Positions 18,565-27,413 of a stretch of 64,000 nucleotides of DNA are shown in pieces. Position numbers and translations under genes: made by a program. Source of the DNA: Candidatus Aminicenantota bacterium (GTDB lineage Bacteria > Acidobacteriota > Aminicenantia > Aminicenantales > UBA4085); NCBI GenBank assembly GCA_003141555.1, contig PLMN01000005.1, positions 186,001-250,000 of the forward strand, given 5' to 3'. Numbering within the stretch: the stretch's first letter is position 1; each line of letters starts with the position of its first letter. Under the pieces are notes generated by a model, which was not told where the DNA came from, did no database searches, and saw only the letters and a list, made by a program, of their open reading frames with translations.

Positions 18565-21500
18565 TTGAAAAAATATCCAACCTATTCCAATAAGAGATTT
18601 CCCAAGATCGCCGCTGATCCTAAAGCCTATTTGAAACTCACTCCGCCTGAGCGCTTTCAGGCCGCTTTATCGGACTTCGCCGATTCCATCAAAGAAAAAT
18701 TCTCGGTATCGAGCGCGGGTGAACCCGAAGACCAGCTACGAGCGCCAATCGAGGCGTTGTTTGAAAACTTCAGCCAAATCATAAGCCGAAGAATCCTCCT
18801 CACGGGAGAGCCTCATCTCAAAGATCGGGTGGGAAAGCCTGACTTCGCTGCCCATGATCAGGCTCAAAATTATACGATCGGTTTCGTTGAGGCCAAGGCC
18901 CCCGGAAAAGGGGCGAGGCCCACGTTATACAAAGGGCATGACCTCGAACAATGGCAACGATTCAAGAACGTACCGAATATCATTTATACGGATGGGAACG
19001 AGTGGGCTCTTTATCGAAGCGGAGATCTTGATGGATCTGTCATAAAATTGCGGGGAGATGCTTGCAAAGAAGGAAGCGAAGCGGTCACGGCCGACGTAGC
19101 CGCGCAGCTCTTCCAGATAATTGCAGGCTTTTGTTCCTGGACGCCTATCGTTCCCCGAAAGCCTAAAGATGTAGCGGAATTCCTAGCGCCTTATTGCCGT
19201 CTTATCCGAGCCGAGGTCGAAGAAGCGCTGAAAAACTCCAGATCACCGCTCCAAGACCTGAAAAAAGAAATCAAGAACCTCCTCTTTCCTGAAGCGAGCG
19301 ACCGGCAATTTGCCGATGCGTATGCCCAAACCGTTATTTTCGCCCTCCTCCTGGCCAAGATGGAAGGCGCGAGCGTACTCGACCTGAATGACGCTTATCG
19401 CGTTCTCGAATCCCACCATCTTCTCCTCTCCCGATCTCTGCAGTTCTTGACGGACAGCCAAGCTCGAGAAGAGATATCTTCATCTCTCGGACTGACGCAA
19501 CGCGTCATCCAAGAAATTCCTCCAGCGACTTTGAAATCGGAGGAGGGTGAAAATGATCCATGGCTGTTCTTTTATGAATTCTTCCTGGCGAAATACGATC
19601 CGAAGCTCCGGAAGGAATGGGGCGTCTACTATACTCCCGTCCAAGTCGTCCGTTGCCAAGTCAGCCTCATCGACGAAATCCTCGCCAAAGAGCTCGGCCA
19701 GACGATGGGATTCGTCGAGCCCGGAGTCGTAACTTTGGATCCTGCTCTTGGCACGGGAACCTATCTATTGGGAATTATCGATCATGCCTTGGACCGCGTT
19801 GAGAAAGAAGAGGGACATGGAGCCGTCAAGGGCGGAGCCCGCTCATTGGCCAAGAACCTCCATGGCTTCGAATGGATGGTCGGGCCTTATGCCGTCGCGC
19901 AGCTCAGATTCTCGCGCGCCTTGATCAATAAAGAAATAGCGTTGCCGCCCTCCGGATTGGGGATATATCTGACGAATACGCTCGAATCGCCGCATACCCA
20001 TCCGCCCGCGCCGCCTCTATTCCATAAACCGATGGCCGAGGAACATAGGCGCGCACTCAAAATCAAAGACGCAGAGCACGTGCTCGTCTGTTTGGGAAAT
20101 CCTCCATACGGACGGCATGCTGCTGCGAAGGAAGCCAATCATGCCGTCACCGGCGGATGGGTTCGCTATGGAGATGAGAGGCGGCCGCCCATCCTCGAAG
20201 ATTTTCTGGAGCCGGCCAGAAAGTCAGGATTCGGAATTCATCTCAAGAACCTCTACAATCAATACGTCTATTTCATCCGCTGGGCTCTTTGGAAGGTCTT
20301 CGAACACGAATCGGCTTCCGGGCCGGGCATCGTGTCTTTTATCACGGCCTCGAGCTATCTCGACGGGGACGCTTTCGCCGGGATGCGAGAGCATATGCGA
20401 CGGCAATGTGACCGGATCGACATCATCGACCTCGGGGGCGAGGGCCGGGGTACGCGCAGGGACGAGAACGTCTTCGCCATCCAGACGCCGGTTGCAATTT
20501 TTATCGCGTGGAGAAAAGAAAGGGCAGATTCAGATAAGCCGGCGGCTGCGAGATATACTCGGATCGAAGGCACTCGAGATGAAAAGCTTAAGATATTAGC
20601 CGCAATCTCCTCAGCGGATGATCTTGCTTGGAAAAAAGTACCATCGGATTGGCAATCTCCATTTCGGCCCATAACAAAAAGCGGATTTCGGGCATGGCCG
20701 CTGTTGATCGATCTGTTCCCTTGGCAACACTCTGGTCTAGAGGTTAAACGATCCTGGCCTATCGGACCTGAAGTCGAGGTCCTGAAAGACCGCTGGATTG
20801 CATTTGTGAAAGGGGACGAAAAAGCAGTTTTATTCAAAGAGACGCGTGATAGAAAGATTGGATTGAAATATCCTTCATTAGATCCATTTGAACCCGATCT
20901 TCCGCCATTGAAAGATGCCAAGGAATCGGATTGGCATCAACCTGTCCGGATTGGCTTTCGCTCTTTTGATCGTCAATTCCTGATTAATGATAATCGCATT
21001 GCAGACTATCTCCGTCCAGTTCTTTGGAGTGTCCATGGTCCTAATCAAATTTACTTATCGAGTTCTTTTGCGCTGCCTTTGAATTCTGGCCCGGGCCTTG
21101 CCATTTCGGAACTAGTCCCTGACCTACACTATTTTTGCAACAGAGGGGGAAAAGATATTATCCCGTTGTATCGTGATCGAAGATCGGATGTTCCAAATAT
21201 CGCACCCGGACTGCTAGATTTATTAGTCCGGGCATTCTCTAAGCCAGTAGCGGCAGAAGACCTTGCCGGCTACATCTATGCACTTCTTGCCCAACCGGAA
21301 TTCACATCGCGTTTCGCCCGGGAATTGGGAAACCGTGAAATCCGTGTTCCCCTGACGAAATCGGCGAAGCTTTTCTTCAAAGCCTCCGAATTCGGAAAAG
21401 CCCTGATCTGGCTTCATACGTATGGAGAGCGTATGGCCGGTGGAGGCCGGCCTCTCGGGTCGGTTCCTTCCGGCAAAGCCAAATGCCTAAAATCGATCTC

Positions 21501-21939
21501 CGATACGGAGGACGGCTATCCTAACGAATTCCACTTTGATGAGGATTCGAAAGAACTTCATGTGGGAGACGGACTATTCGGCCCCGTGGACCCGGAGGTT
21601 TATCACTTTGAAGTTTCGGGCTTCCACGTGGTCAAGTCGTGGTTGGGCTACAGGATGAGAGAGCGTTCGGGTAAGAAATCCAGCCCTCTTGACGAAATCC
21701 GGCCGAAAGTCTGGACGCACGAGTTCACACGAGAGCTACTCGAACTCCTCTGGGTCCTCGAAAAGACCATAGAAGGATACCCGAAACAAAAGAAGATCCT
21801 CGAAGAAATTCTCGATGGACCTCTCTTCCTTGAAAGCGAATTGCCTCCCGTTCCCGCGGAAGCCCGCGAAGCGCCGGCAACCCCAAGAAAGCAGACGGGG
21901 AAACAAAAAGAGCTCGCTTTTGAGAACGAAGACAATTGA
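18565..21939 (+). CDS. Single-chain restriction-modification enzyme (type IIG/ISP-like, N6-adenine methylase)
   Basis: The product is about 1124 residues and joins restriction and modification in one chain. An N-terminal PD-(D/E)xK-like nuclease is suggested by D93 (KPDFAAHDQ) and E109-A-K111 (GFVEAKAPGKG). Methylase motif I is DPALGTGTYLL near 392 and motif IV is NPPY near 512, typical of N6-adenine methylases. The remaining half should hold target recognition. No helicase motifs were seen between nuclease and methylase, which separates it from LlaBIII-type ISP enzymes. I chose the TTG at 18565 because AGGGA lies 9 bases upstream; an in-frame TTG at 18544 would add 7 residues. Base composition is visibly AT-richer than its neighbours, consistent with horizontal acquisition. 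Confidence 0.86.
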   Translation: MKKYPTYSNKRFPKIAADPKAYLKLTPPERFQAALSDFADSIKEKFSVSSAGEPEDQLRAPIEALFENFSQIISRRILLTGEPHLKDRVGKPDFAAHDQAQNYTIGFVEAKAPGKGARPTLYKGHDLEQWQRFKNVPNIIYTDGNEWALYRSGDLDGSVIKLRGDACKEGSEAVTADVAAQLFQIIAGFCSWTPIVPRKPKDVAEFLAPYCRLIRAEVEEALKNSRSPLQDLKKEIKNLLFPEASDRQFADAYAQTVIFALLLAKMEGASVLDLNDAYRVLESHHLLLSRSLQFLTDSQAREEISSSLGLTQRVIQEIPPATLKSEEGENDPWLFFYEFFLAKYDPKLRKEWGVYYTPVQVVRCQVSLIDEILAKELGQTMGFVEPGVVTLDPALGTGTYLLGIIDHALDRVEKEEGHGAVKGGARSLAKNLHGFEWMVGPYAVAQLRFSRALINKEIALPPSGLGIYLTNTLESPHTHPPAPPLFHKPMAEEHRRALKIKDAEHVLVCLGNPPYGRHAAAKEANHAVTGGWVRYGDERRPPILEDFLEPARKSGFGIHLKNLYNQYVYFIRWALWKVFEHESASGPGIVSFITASSYLDGDAFAGMREHMRRQCDRIDIIDLGGEGRGTRRDENVFAIQTPVAIFIAWRKERADSDKPAAARYTRIEGTRDEKLKILAAISSADDLAWKKVPSDWQSPFRPITKSGFRAWPLLIDLFPWQHSGLEVKRSWPIGPEVEVLKDRWIAFVKGDEKAVLFKETRDRKIGLKYPSLDPFEPDLPPLKDAKESDWHQPVRIGFRSFDRQFLINDNRIADYLRPVLWSVHGPNQIYLSSSFALPLNSGPGLAISELVPDLHYFCNRGGKDIIPLYRDRRSDVPNIAPGLLDLLVRAFSKPVAAEDLAGYIYALLAQPEFTSRFARELGNREIRVPLTKSAKLFFKASEFGKALIWLHTYGERMAGGGRPLGSVPSGKAKCLKSISDTEDGYPNEFHFDEDSKELHVGDGLFGPVDPEVYHFEVSGFHVVKSWLGYRMRERSGKKSSPLDEIRPKVWTHEFTRELLELLWVLEKTIEGYPKQKKILEEILDGPLFLESELPPVPAEAREAPATPRKQTGKQKELAFENEDN

Positions 21940-22110
21940 CCGGACGCCCAGGACAATTAGGGGCTGTTATTTCCAGATCTTTACAAATCTTCTTGACCAA
22001 GAAGCTCTTTGCGCTTCATTATAACGAAAGTTCAAGTTTTTCCCGGATGACCTTCTTCCCGGCAAACTCCTCTTCCGCGAGTTTCTTACAAGAATCTGTT
22101 GCCTGCACGC

Positions 22111-23847
22111 TTACCGATTGCCCGCCTTGAACCCCGGCCCGCGGAGCGCCCGCCCCGGCCTCGCCTCCGTGATCCGGCCTTGGTCCACGACCGCCCGGCC
22201 GTTGACGAAGACGTACATCATCCCGACCGAGTAATGATTCGGGTCCTCGAACGTGGCCACGTCCCGGATCATCGTGGGATCGAACACGGCCAAGTCGGCC
22301 ATCATCCCCGGCCGGAGGATCCCCCGGTCGCGGAGCCCGACGCGCGAGGCGGCGAGCGAAGTCATCTTCCGGACCGCCTCCTCCAGCCGCAGGAGCTTCT
22401 CGTCGCGGACGTATTTGCCCAGGATGCGCGGGAACGAGCCCCAGGCGCGCGGGTGGGATTTCGATCCGACGAGAGGGCCGTCCTCGGCCACGGCTTCCGA
22501 GTCGGTGCAGATGGAGACGAGGGGATGTTTGAGGGCGGTGCGGACGTCCTCCTCGCTCATGATCGAGGTCACGCACGCGCTCCGGCCCCGGTCGGACACG
22601 ACCAGGTCCATGACCGCGTCGCGCGGATCCTTCCCCAGCCGCCGGCCGATCTCGGCCAGATTCAAACCTTCGTATTTCTTCAGATCCTTATTGAGGACGG
22701 ACACGAGGAGGATCCCCTCCCCGCCGCCGGCCCCATACCACTGGTTCTCCCAGGTAGAGACGGTCGGATCGTCCATTTCTTTTTTGATCCGCTCGCGCTG
22801 GGCGGGGTCCCGGAGCCGGGCGATCGTCTTCTCGATGCCGCCCTCGCGGGCCCAGAGCGGGAGACAGGAATCCAGCCCGTTGGAGGCCCGGATGTAGGGA
22901 TATTGATTCGCCGTGACATCGATCCCGCGCGACCGGGCGGCCTCGATCCGGGCCAGGACCTCGGCCATCTTCCCCCAATTGGCTTTGTAGGCCGTCTTGA
23001 GGTGCCAGATCTCGGTCGGGACAGCCGCCTTCTCGGCGATCGTGAACACTTCCTCGAGCGACTCGAAGATCAGGTTCCCTTCCGAGCGCTGGTGGGTCAG
23101 ATAGACGCCGCCATATCTCGCCGCGACGCCGGCCAGGGCGACGAGCTCGGCCGTGTCGGCGAACCGGTCCGGCATATATTGAAGCGACGAGCTCAGTCCC
23201 AGAGCGCCTTGCTCCATGGCCTGGGCGACGAGGGCCTTCATCCGATCGAGCTCCTGGGACGTCGCCCTCCGATCGTCCTCGCCGATGACCGCATTGCGCA
23301 CGCCGCCCGCGCCGACGAACGTGGCCAGATTGATGGCCGGATGGACACGCTCCTCCAAGCGGCGGAAATACTCGCCGAGCGTCCGCCAATCCGCGACGAG
23401 GCCGAACGCTTTGTAGACCGGCGCCGATTCCTCGACCAGGCGCTCGGTCAGGGGCGCGATCGACGTCCCCTCGCCGGTTACCTCGGTCGTGATGCCCTGG
23501 GTGATCTTGCTGGCCGCCCGGTTGTCGACGAGGAGACAGAACTCGGACTGGCCGAGCATGTCGATAAATCCCGGGGCGACGACCAGGCCCGTCGCGTCGA
23601 TGCGCCGGGCCGCCCCCGCCGCGGACAAGTCGCCGATCGCCCGGATCCGGTCGCCCTGGATTCCGAGATCGCCCCGGAACCAGGGCGCGCCCGTGCCGTC
23701 GACGATCCTCCCGTGGGAGAGGATGACGTCGAAATCCGGGGGAGCCGGTTCCTGCGGGGGCACGGCCGAGACAAAAAGCCCGGCCCCAACAAGGGCCGGG
23801 ACCAGCCTCGCCATGATATGAAGAAAGCGGCTGTTCGGAGATTTCAT
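22111..23847 (-). CDS. Amidohydrolase of the N-acyl-D-amino-acid deacylase group, exported
   Basis: The ATG opposite 23845-23847 was chosen for its GGGAGG site and because it opens with a signal-peptide-like sequence (FLHIMARLVPALVGAGLFVSAV); the frame itself extends further upstream. The 578-residue protein has the composite beta-sandwich/TIM-barrel pattern of D-aminoacylases: VVAPGFIDML, HLKTA near the middle, TDSEAVAEDGP and HPRAWGSFPR later, and the C-terminal VNGRAVVDQGRITEARPGRALRG. The usual HxH after PGFID is absent (MLGQSE instead), and the cysteine ligand region reads GEGTS. It probably still hydrolyses an amide or N-acyl amino acid outside the cytoplasm, but the altered metal site makes the exact reaction uncertain. 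Confidence 0.85.
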   Translation of the reverse strand: MKSPNSRFLHIMARLVPALVGAGLFVSAVPPQEPAPPDFDVILSHGRIVDGTGAPWFRGDLGIQGDRIRAIGDLSAAGAARRIDATGLVVAPGFIDMLGQSEFCLLVDNRAASKITQGITTEVTGEGTSIAPLTERLVEESAPVYKAFGLVADWRTLGEYFRRLEERVHPAINLATFVGAGGVRNAVIGEDDRRATSQELDRMKALVAQAMEQGALGLSSSLQYMPDRFADTAELVALAGVAARYGGVYLTHQRSEGNLIFESLEEVFTIAEKAAVPTEIWHLKTAYKANWGKMAEVLARIEAARSRGIDVTANQYPYIRASNGLDSCLPLWAREGGIEKTIARLRDPAQRERIKKEMDDPTVSTWENQWYGAGGGEGILLVSVLNKDLKKYEGLNLAEIGRRLGKDPRDAVMDLVVSDRGRSACVTSIMSEEDVRTALKHPLVSICTDSEAVAEDGPLVGSKSHPRAWGSFPRILGKYVRDEKLLRLEEAVRKMTSLAASRVGLRDRGILRPGMMADLAVFDPTMIRDVATFEDPNHYSVGMMYVFVNGRAVVDQGRITEARPGRALRGPGFKAGNR

Positions 23848-23974
23848 GTTCGGCCTCCCGGTGTTCTCCATTATACATCCCGGCGCTTGTTTCAGGGCGC
23901 CGTTCTTTCTATAATCCTCTCGCCTTTCGCTCCCTCTCGGCGCGGAAGGACGCGGCGGCGCCAAGGAGGCCCTC

Positions 23975-24571
23975 ATGCTGGACAACGCCGATCCCGAAGT
24001 CCTCGATCTCTTCAAGGAATTCGACGCCCTTCTCCAAGGCCATTTCAAGCTGACGTCGGGCAAGCATTCGGAGTGGTACTTCGAGAAGATCCGCCTCATC
24101 GAAAACCCAGCCGCCCTGGAGAAGCTTGTCGACCTCCTCGCGGCGAAGATCAGGGCCGACGGCCGGGACTTCGACTATGTTGTCTCCCCCGCCTACGGGG
24201 CGATCGCCATCGGCTTCCTGGCCGCGCTCAAGCTCGGCAAAAAGTTCGCCTTCACCCAGCGGGTTGAGGAAAAGATGTCGTTCCGCGCTGGATTCTCGGA
24301 AATCGACGGCGCCCGGGCCGTCATCGTCGAGGACATCCTGACGACGGGCGGTTCGATCGCCGAGGTCGTGGAATGCCTGAAGCGGCACAACGTCAAGCTG
24401 GCCGGGATCTATGTCCTCGTCGATCGGACGGACGGAGAGGTCAGGATCGAAAGCCAGCCCGTCGGCAGCCTCATGGCCCTTAAAGTCCAGGCCTTCGAGC
24501 CGGAGTCCTGCCCCCTCTGCCAAAGCGGGAAAACCCTGACGAAACCGGGCGCCTCGGACAAAAAAGCCTAG
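23975..24571 (+). CDS. pyrE: Orotate phosphoribosyltransferase
   Basis: A 198-residue enzyme of UMP synthesis that transfers ribose-5-phosphate from PRPP to orotate. The PRPP-binding loop is VIVEDILTTGGS, and residues FKLTSGKHSEWYFEK form the N-terminal orotate-side segment of this family. The flexible lysine-rich loop is around LKLGKKFAFTQRVEEKM. A good ribosome site (AAGGAGG) precedes the ATG. No other pyrimidine genes are adjacent. A C-terminal CPLC pair (ESCPLCQSG) is an extra seen in some bacterial PyrE proteins. Confidence 0.95.
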   Translation: MLDNADPEVLDLFKEFDALLQGHFKLTSGKHSEWYFEKIRLIENPAALEKLVDLLAAKIRADGRDFDYVVSPAYGAIAIGFLAALKLGKKFAFTQRVEEKMSFRAGFSEIDGARAVIVEDILTTGGSIAEVVECLKRHNVKLAGIYVLVDRTDGEVRIESQPVGSLMALKVQAFEPESCPLCQSGKTLTKPGASDKKA

Positions 24572-24584
24572 GCCGCGCCGCCGG

Positions 24585-25628
24585 TCAGAGGTGGATGGTC
24601 AGGCCGGCCTTCAGCTGGAAGCCCGACAGGTCGAGGGCGAATTTCTGGAATCCGTTCCCGGTCGAATACCGGTTCTGGGGGGCGGTGACGGAGGATGTCC
24701 CCCAGGCGGACGTGACATCCGTCCGGAGGCTGTTCCAGCCCCCGGACCAGGATGACGTGACGGTGGTCTGGGAGCCGTTGGCGTCGGTGGAGATCGATTG
24801 CGAGGAGCTCGGGCCGGAAAGCTCGGCCCCCTCGCGGAAGCAATAGCTCAGCTCCGCGAAGAAATCCAGGAACCCGCCGGTCCTGGCGTAAATGCGGCCT
24901 CCCAATTCACCCGAGAAGCCGGTCGCCTTGCCTCGCATATCCAACGTGGTCAGGTTGCTCGTGACGGCGCCCGAGGCGTCGGTGGCGGACGTGAGGCGCG
25001 TGCTCACCGAATGGCAGGAAATGAACATCGGCCCGCCGCCGATGAGCGCCTCGAACCGGAGGACGCGGCCGACATCCCAACAGAAATGGGCCGCCACCTC
25101 GGGCACCCAGGCCGACACGCCCAGGAGGAATCCCGAATTCTGATAGGCATAGCCTTGGTAACCGTTGGCCTTGATATAGGCCGGGTCCGAATCCTGGATG
25201 GCGACGGTCATTCCTACGTTCGAGTGCTGCTGCCGGTCCAAGAACTGGACCCCGACCGACAGGCCCAGGGACGGACTGAGTTCGTAGCGCAGCCGGAATC
25301 CGTACGCCAGCGCATCCTTGACGGACTTGAACGGGGAATCGCCGGTCCGAGTGACCGTGGCTTGGTAATTAGCCCCATACAGGCCGCGGTAGTAGTTGAT
25401 TCGGGAGACATACCTGTCCTTGACATAGGCTTCCTCGGCGGTCGCAAAGGCATTGAAGTCCGAGGGTGTGATCTTGGAATACCCGCCGAGGAGCTCGAGG
25501 CTGAAGTTGGACAGCCGGAAGGGGTAGCCGTCCTCCTGGGCCAGCGCCGTCCCCGTAAAAAGAGTCACGGCCGCGAGAAGCGGCAGGGTAAAGGCGATCG
25601 AAATCCGGGCGGCGCGGCGAAGATCCAT
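24585..25628 (-). CDS. Predicted outer-membrane beta-barrel protein
   Basis: A 347-residue protein with a signal peptide (residues 1-30, ending TALAQ), then alternating polar/hydrophobic strands with many aromatic residues and a terminus ending in a hydrophobic strand (FQLKAGLTIHL). These are features of outer-membrane barrels. No named family was recognised. AAGGAGC precedes the ATG but lies inside a short hairpin (25634-25650), which could mask it. It converges with pyrE with 13 bases between. Confidence 0.72.
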   Translation of the reverse strand: MDLRRAARISIAFTLPLLAAVTLFTGTALAQEDGYPFRLSNFSLELLGGYSKITPSDFNAFATAEEAYVKDRYVSRINYYRGLYGANYQATVTRTGDSPFKSVKDALAYGFRLRYELSPSLGLSVGVQFLDRQQHSNVGMTVAIQDSDPAYIKANGYQGYAYQNSGFLLGVSAWVPEVAAHFCWDVGRVLRFEALIGGGPMFISCHSVSTRLTSATDASGAVTSNLTTLDMRGKATGFSGELGGRIYARTGGFLDFFAELSYCFREGAELSGPSSSQSISTDANGSQTTVTSSWSGGWNSLRTDVTSAWGTSSVTAPQNRYSTGNGFQKFALDLSGFQLKAGLTIHL

Positions 25629-25633
25629 TGAAG

Positions 25634-25650
25634 CTCCTTAAAAAGGAGCA
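25634..25650 (-). promoter_or_regulatory. Hairpin covering the ribosome-binding site of the beta-barrel gene
   Basis: GCTCCTT and AAGGAGC form a 7-base-pair stem around a 3-base loop. On the minus strand the second arm is the Shine-Dalgarno of the gene starting at 25628. A role in limiting translation is possible but the stem is short. Confidence 0.3.
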
Positions 25651-25716
25651 ATTCTATACCCGCCGGACCGGAAAAGGCAATAAATTTCCGGGCGATGCCC
25701 GGGGCTTCAGCCGCCG

Positions 25717-27282
25717 TCACCAGGCGTCCGTCCGGAACGGCGAAGCGGGCAGGCCCGCGGCGTTGATCAGGTTGGGCGCACAGTTCCGGTGCCAGGCGAA
25801 CCGGACGGCGGCCGGCTGCGGGACGTCCTCGGACCAGACGACGAGCGCCTGCCCATCGATCCGGGCGTGCGCTTTCTTGAACACCCGGTCCGCGCCGGCG
25901 ATCTCGAACCACGAGGGCTCGCCCCCTCCCACGGCGACCAGGCCTCCATCCGCATGGTCGAACGCGACCTGCGCTCTGCCCTCGCGGAATACGACGGACT
26001 TGAACAGCGGACCGGAATAGACCAGATCCTTCCGGCCGTAGTCCTTGGCCAGGGCCCAGAGCGCCAGCCGGTTCCCGACGTCCAGCTTGTTGCGGGGATG
26101 GATGTCCTTGAGATTGGCGATATCGGTCGTCACGGCCATGCCCGTATTGGGGATGGCGAGGATCGCCCGCTGCGCGTCCCAGAGCTTCGGCAGATCATCG
26201 CCCTCGTAGACCGCGTCGAGCGGGGCGATCTCGACAAAATAGAAGGGGAAGTCGCCCCGGCCCCAGAGGCTGCGCCAGCCGCCGATCAGGGCCTTCATCT
26301 TCTCGACATAGAGCGGCCCGTCGTGGATGGTCGCGTTGGCCTCGCCCTGGTACCAGAGCGCGCCCCGGATGGCGAAGGGCACCAGGGGATGGATCATCCC
26401 GTTGAACAGGCTGGTCGGCTGGTTGGGAAAACCCTCGCTGTAAATCGGGTGCTTGAGCATCTCGGGAGAAAGGGGCAGGGGCGCATCGGCCCGGAGGGCC
26501 TCCCGGGCGGCGGAGGTCCAAGCCTCGAATTCGCCGAGCTTGGCGGGAAGGGCCGCCCGGTATTGCCGGTCGGCCTCCCGGACCTTGATCGCGAGCTTGT
26601 CGAGCCCGGCGCCCAAGGCGAATCCGGAGGCGGGCGTCCAGACTTCGGCCAGGGTCCCGCCCCAGGAGCTGTTGATCAGGCCGACGGGGACGTTCAACTC
26701 AGCCTGGATCCGCCGGCCGAAAAAGAAAGCCACGGCCGAAAAGGCCTCGGCCGACTTCGGCGTGCATTCGGTCCATGCCCCCCGGATGTCGGGCTGCGGC
26801 TGCGGGGAAGGCCGCTTTTCGACCGTCAGGAGCCGGAGGCGCGGCAGATCCGCGGAGGCGAGGACCTCCTCGCCGTTGTCGGTGTTCTTCAGGTTCATCT
26901 CCATGTTCGACTGGCCCGAACACAGCCACACTTCGCCGACGAGCACGTCGGCCAGCATGATCCGGTTCTCCCCGGCCACGATCATCTCGAACGGGCCGCC
27001 CGCGGAAAGCGGGGGGAGCGTGACCCTCCAGCCGCCGGCCGCGTCGGCCGCGGCCGTCGCCGTCCGGCCGGCGAGAGTCACGGTCACATTCTCTCCGGCG
27101 CCGGCCCAGCCCCAGACGACGATCGGAGCGTCGCGCTGAAGGACCATATGGTCGCCGAAGACCTGGGGCAGGCGCACGGCGGCCGGGGCGGCCGCCGCCA
27201 GAAGGACGAGCGCAATCGCGAGCGCGGCCAAGCCGCGGACTTTTTGGAAGGCGGAGGCGAAGGGACGATGACTGTTTTCCAT
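25717..27282 (-). CDS. Sialate O-acetylesterase-like SGNH esterase, exported
   Basis: The 521-residue protein starts at the ATG opposite 27280-27282, with GAGGAG upstream and a signal peptide (about residues 10-35, ending AAAPAAVRL). Family motifs are clear: CSGQSNMEMNL with the catalytic serine, SSWGGTLAEVW, WYQGEANA, and DIHPRNK with the catalytic Asp and His. These define the sialic-acid O-acetylesterase (SASA) family. It probably removes acetyl groups from sugars in the periplasm or outside the cell. The true substrate in this organism, sialic acid or plant xylan, cannot be decided. Confidence 0.9.
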   Translation of the reverse strand: MENSHRPFASAFQKVRGLAALAIALVLLAAAAPAAVRLPQVFGDHMVLQRDAPIVVWGWAGAGENVTVTLAGRTATAAADAAGGWRVTLPPLSAGGPFEMIVAGENRIMLADVLVGEVWLCSGQSNMEMNLKNTDNGEEVLASADLPRLRLLTVEKRPSPQPQPDIRGAWTECTPKSAEAFSAVAFFFGRRIQAELNVPVGLINSSWGGTLAEVWTPASGFALGAGLDKLAIKVREADRQYRAALPAKLGEFEAWTSAAREALRADAPLPLSPEMLKHPIYSEGFPNQPTSLFNGMIHPLVPFAIRGALWYQGEANATIHDGPLYVEKMKALIGGWRSLWGRGDFPFYFVEIAPLDAVYEGDDLPKLWDAQRAILAIPNTGMAVTTDIANLKDIHPRNKLDVGNRLALWALAKDYGRKDLVYSGPLFKSVVFREGRAQVAFDHADGGLVAVGGGEPSWFEIAGADRVFKKAHARIDGQALVVWSEDVPQPAAVRFAWHRNCAPNLINAAGLPASPFRTDAW

Positions 27283-27413
27283 GGAGGGACTCCTCTCCCG
27301 GTCCGTCAAGGGAAAGCCGGAAACCGGTTATATTTCAGCCGGCCGTTCTTGTCAAACTCCGGCCTCCCCAACGCGCCGGGGATTTGATAAAATAGCGCCG
27401 GGAGGAAACGAGC

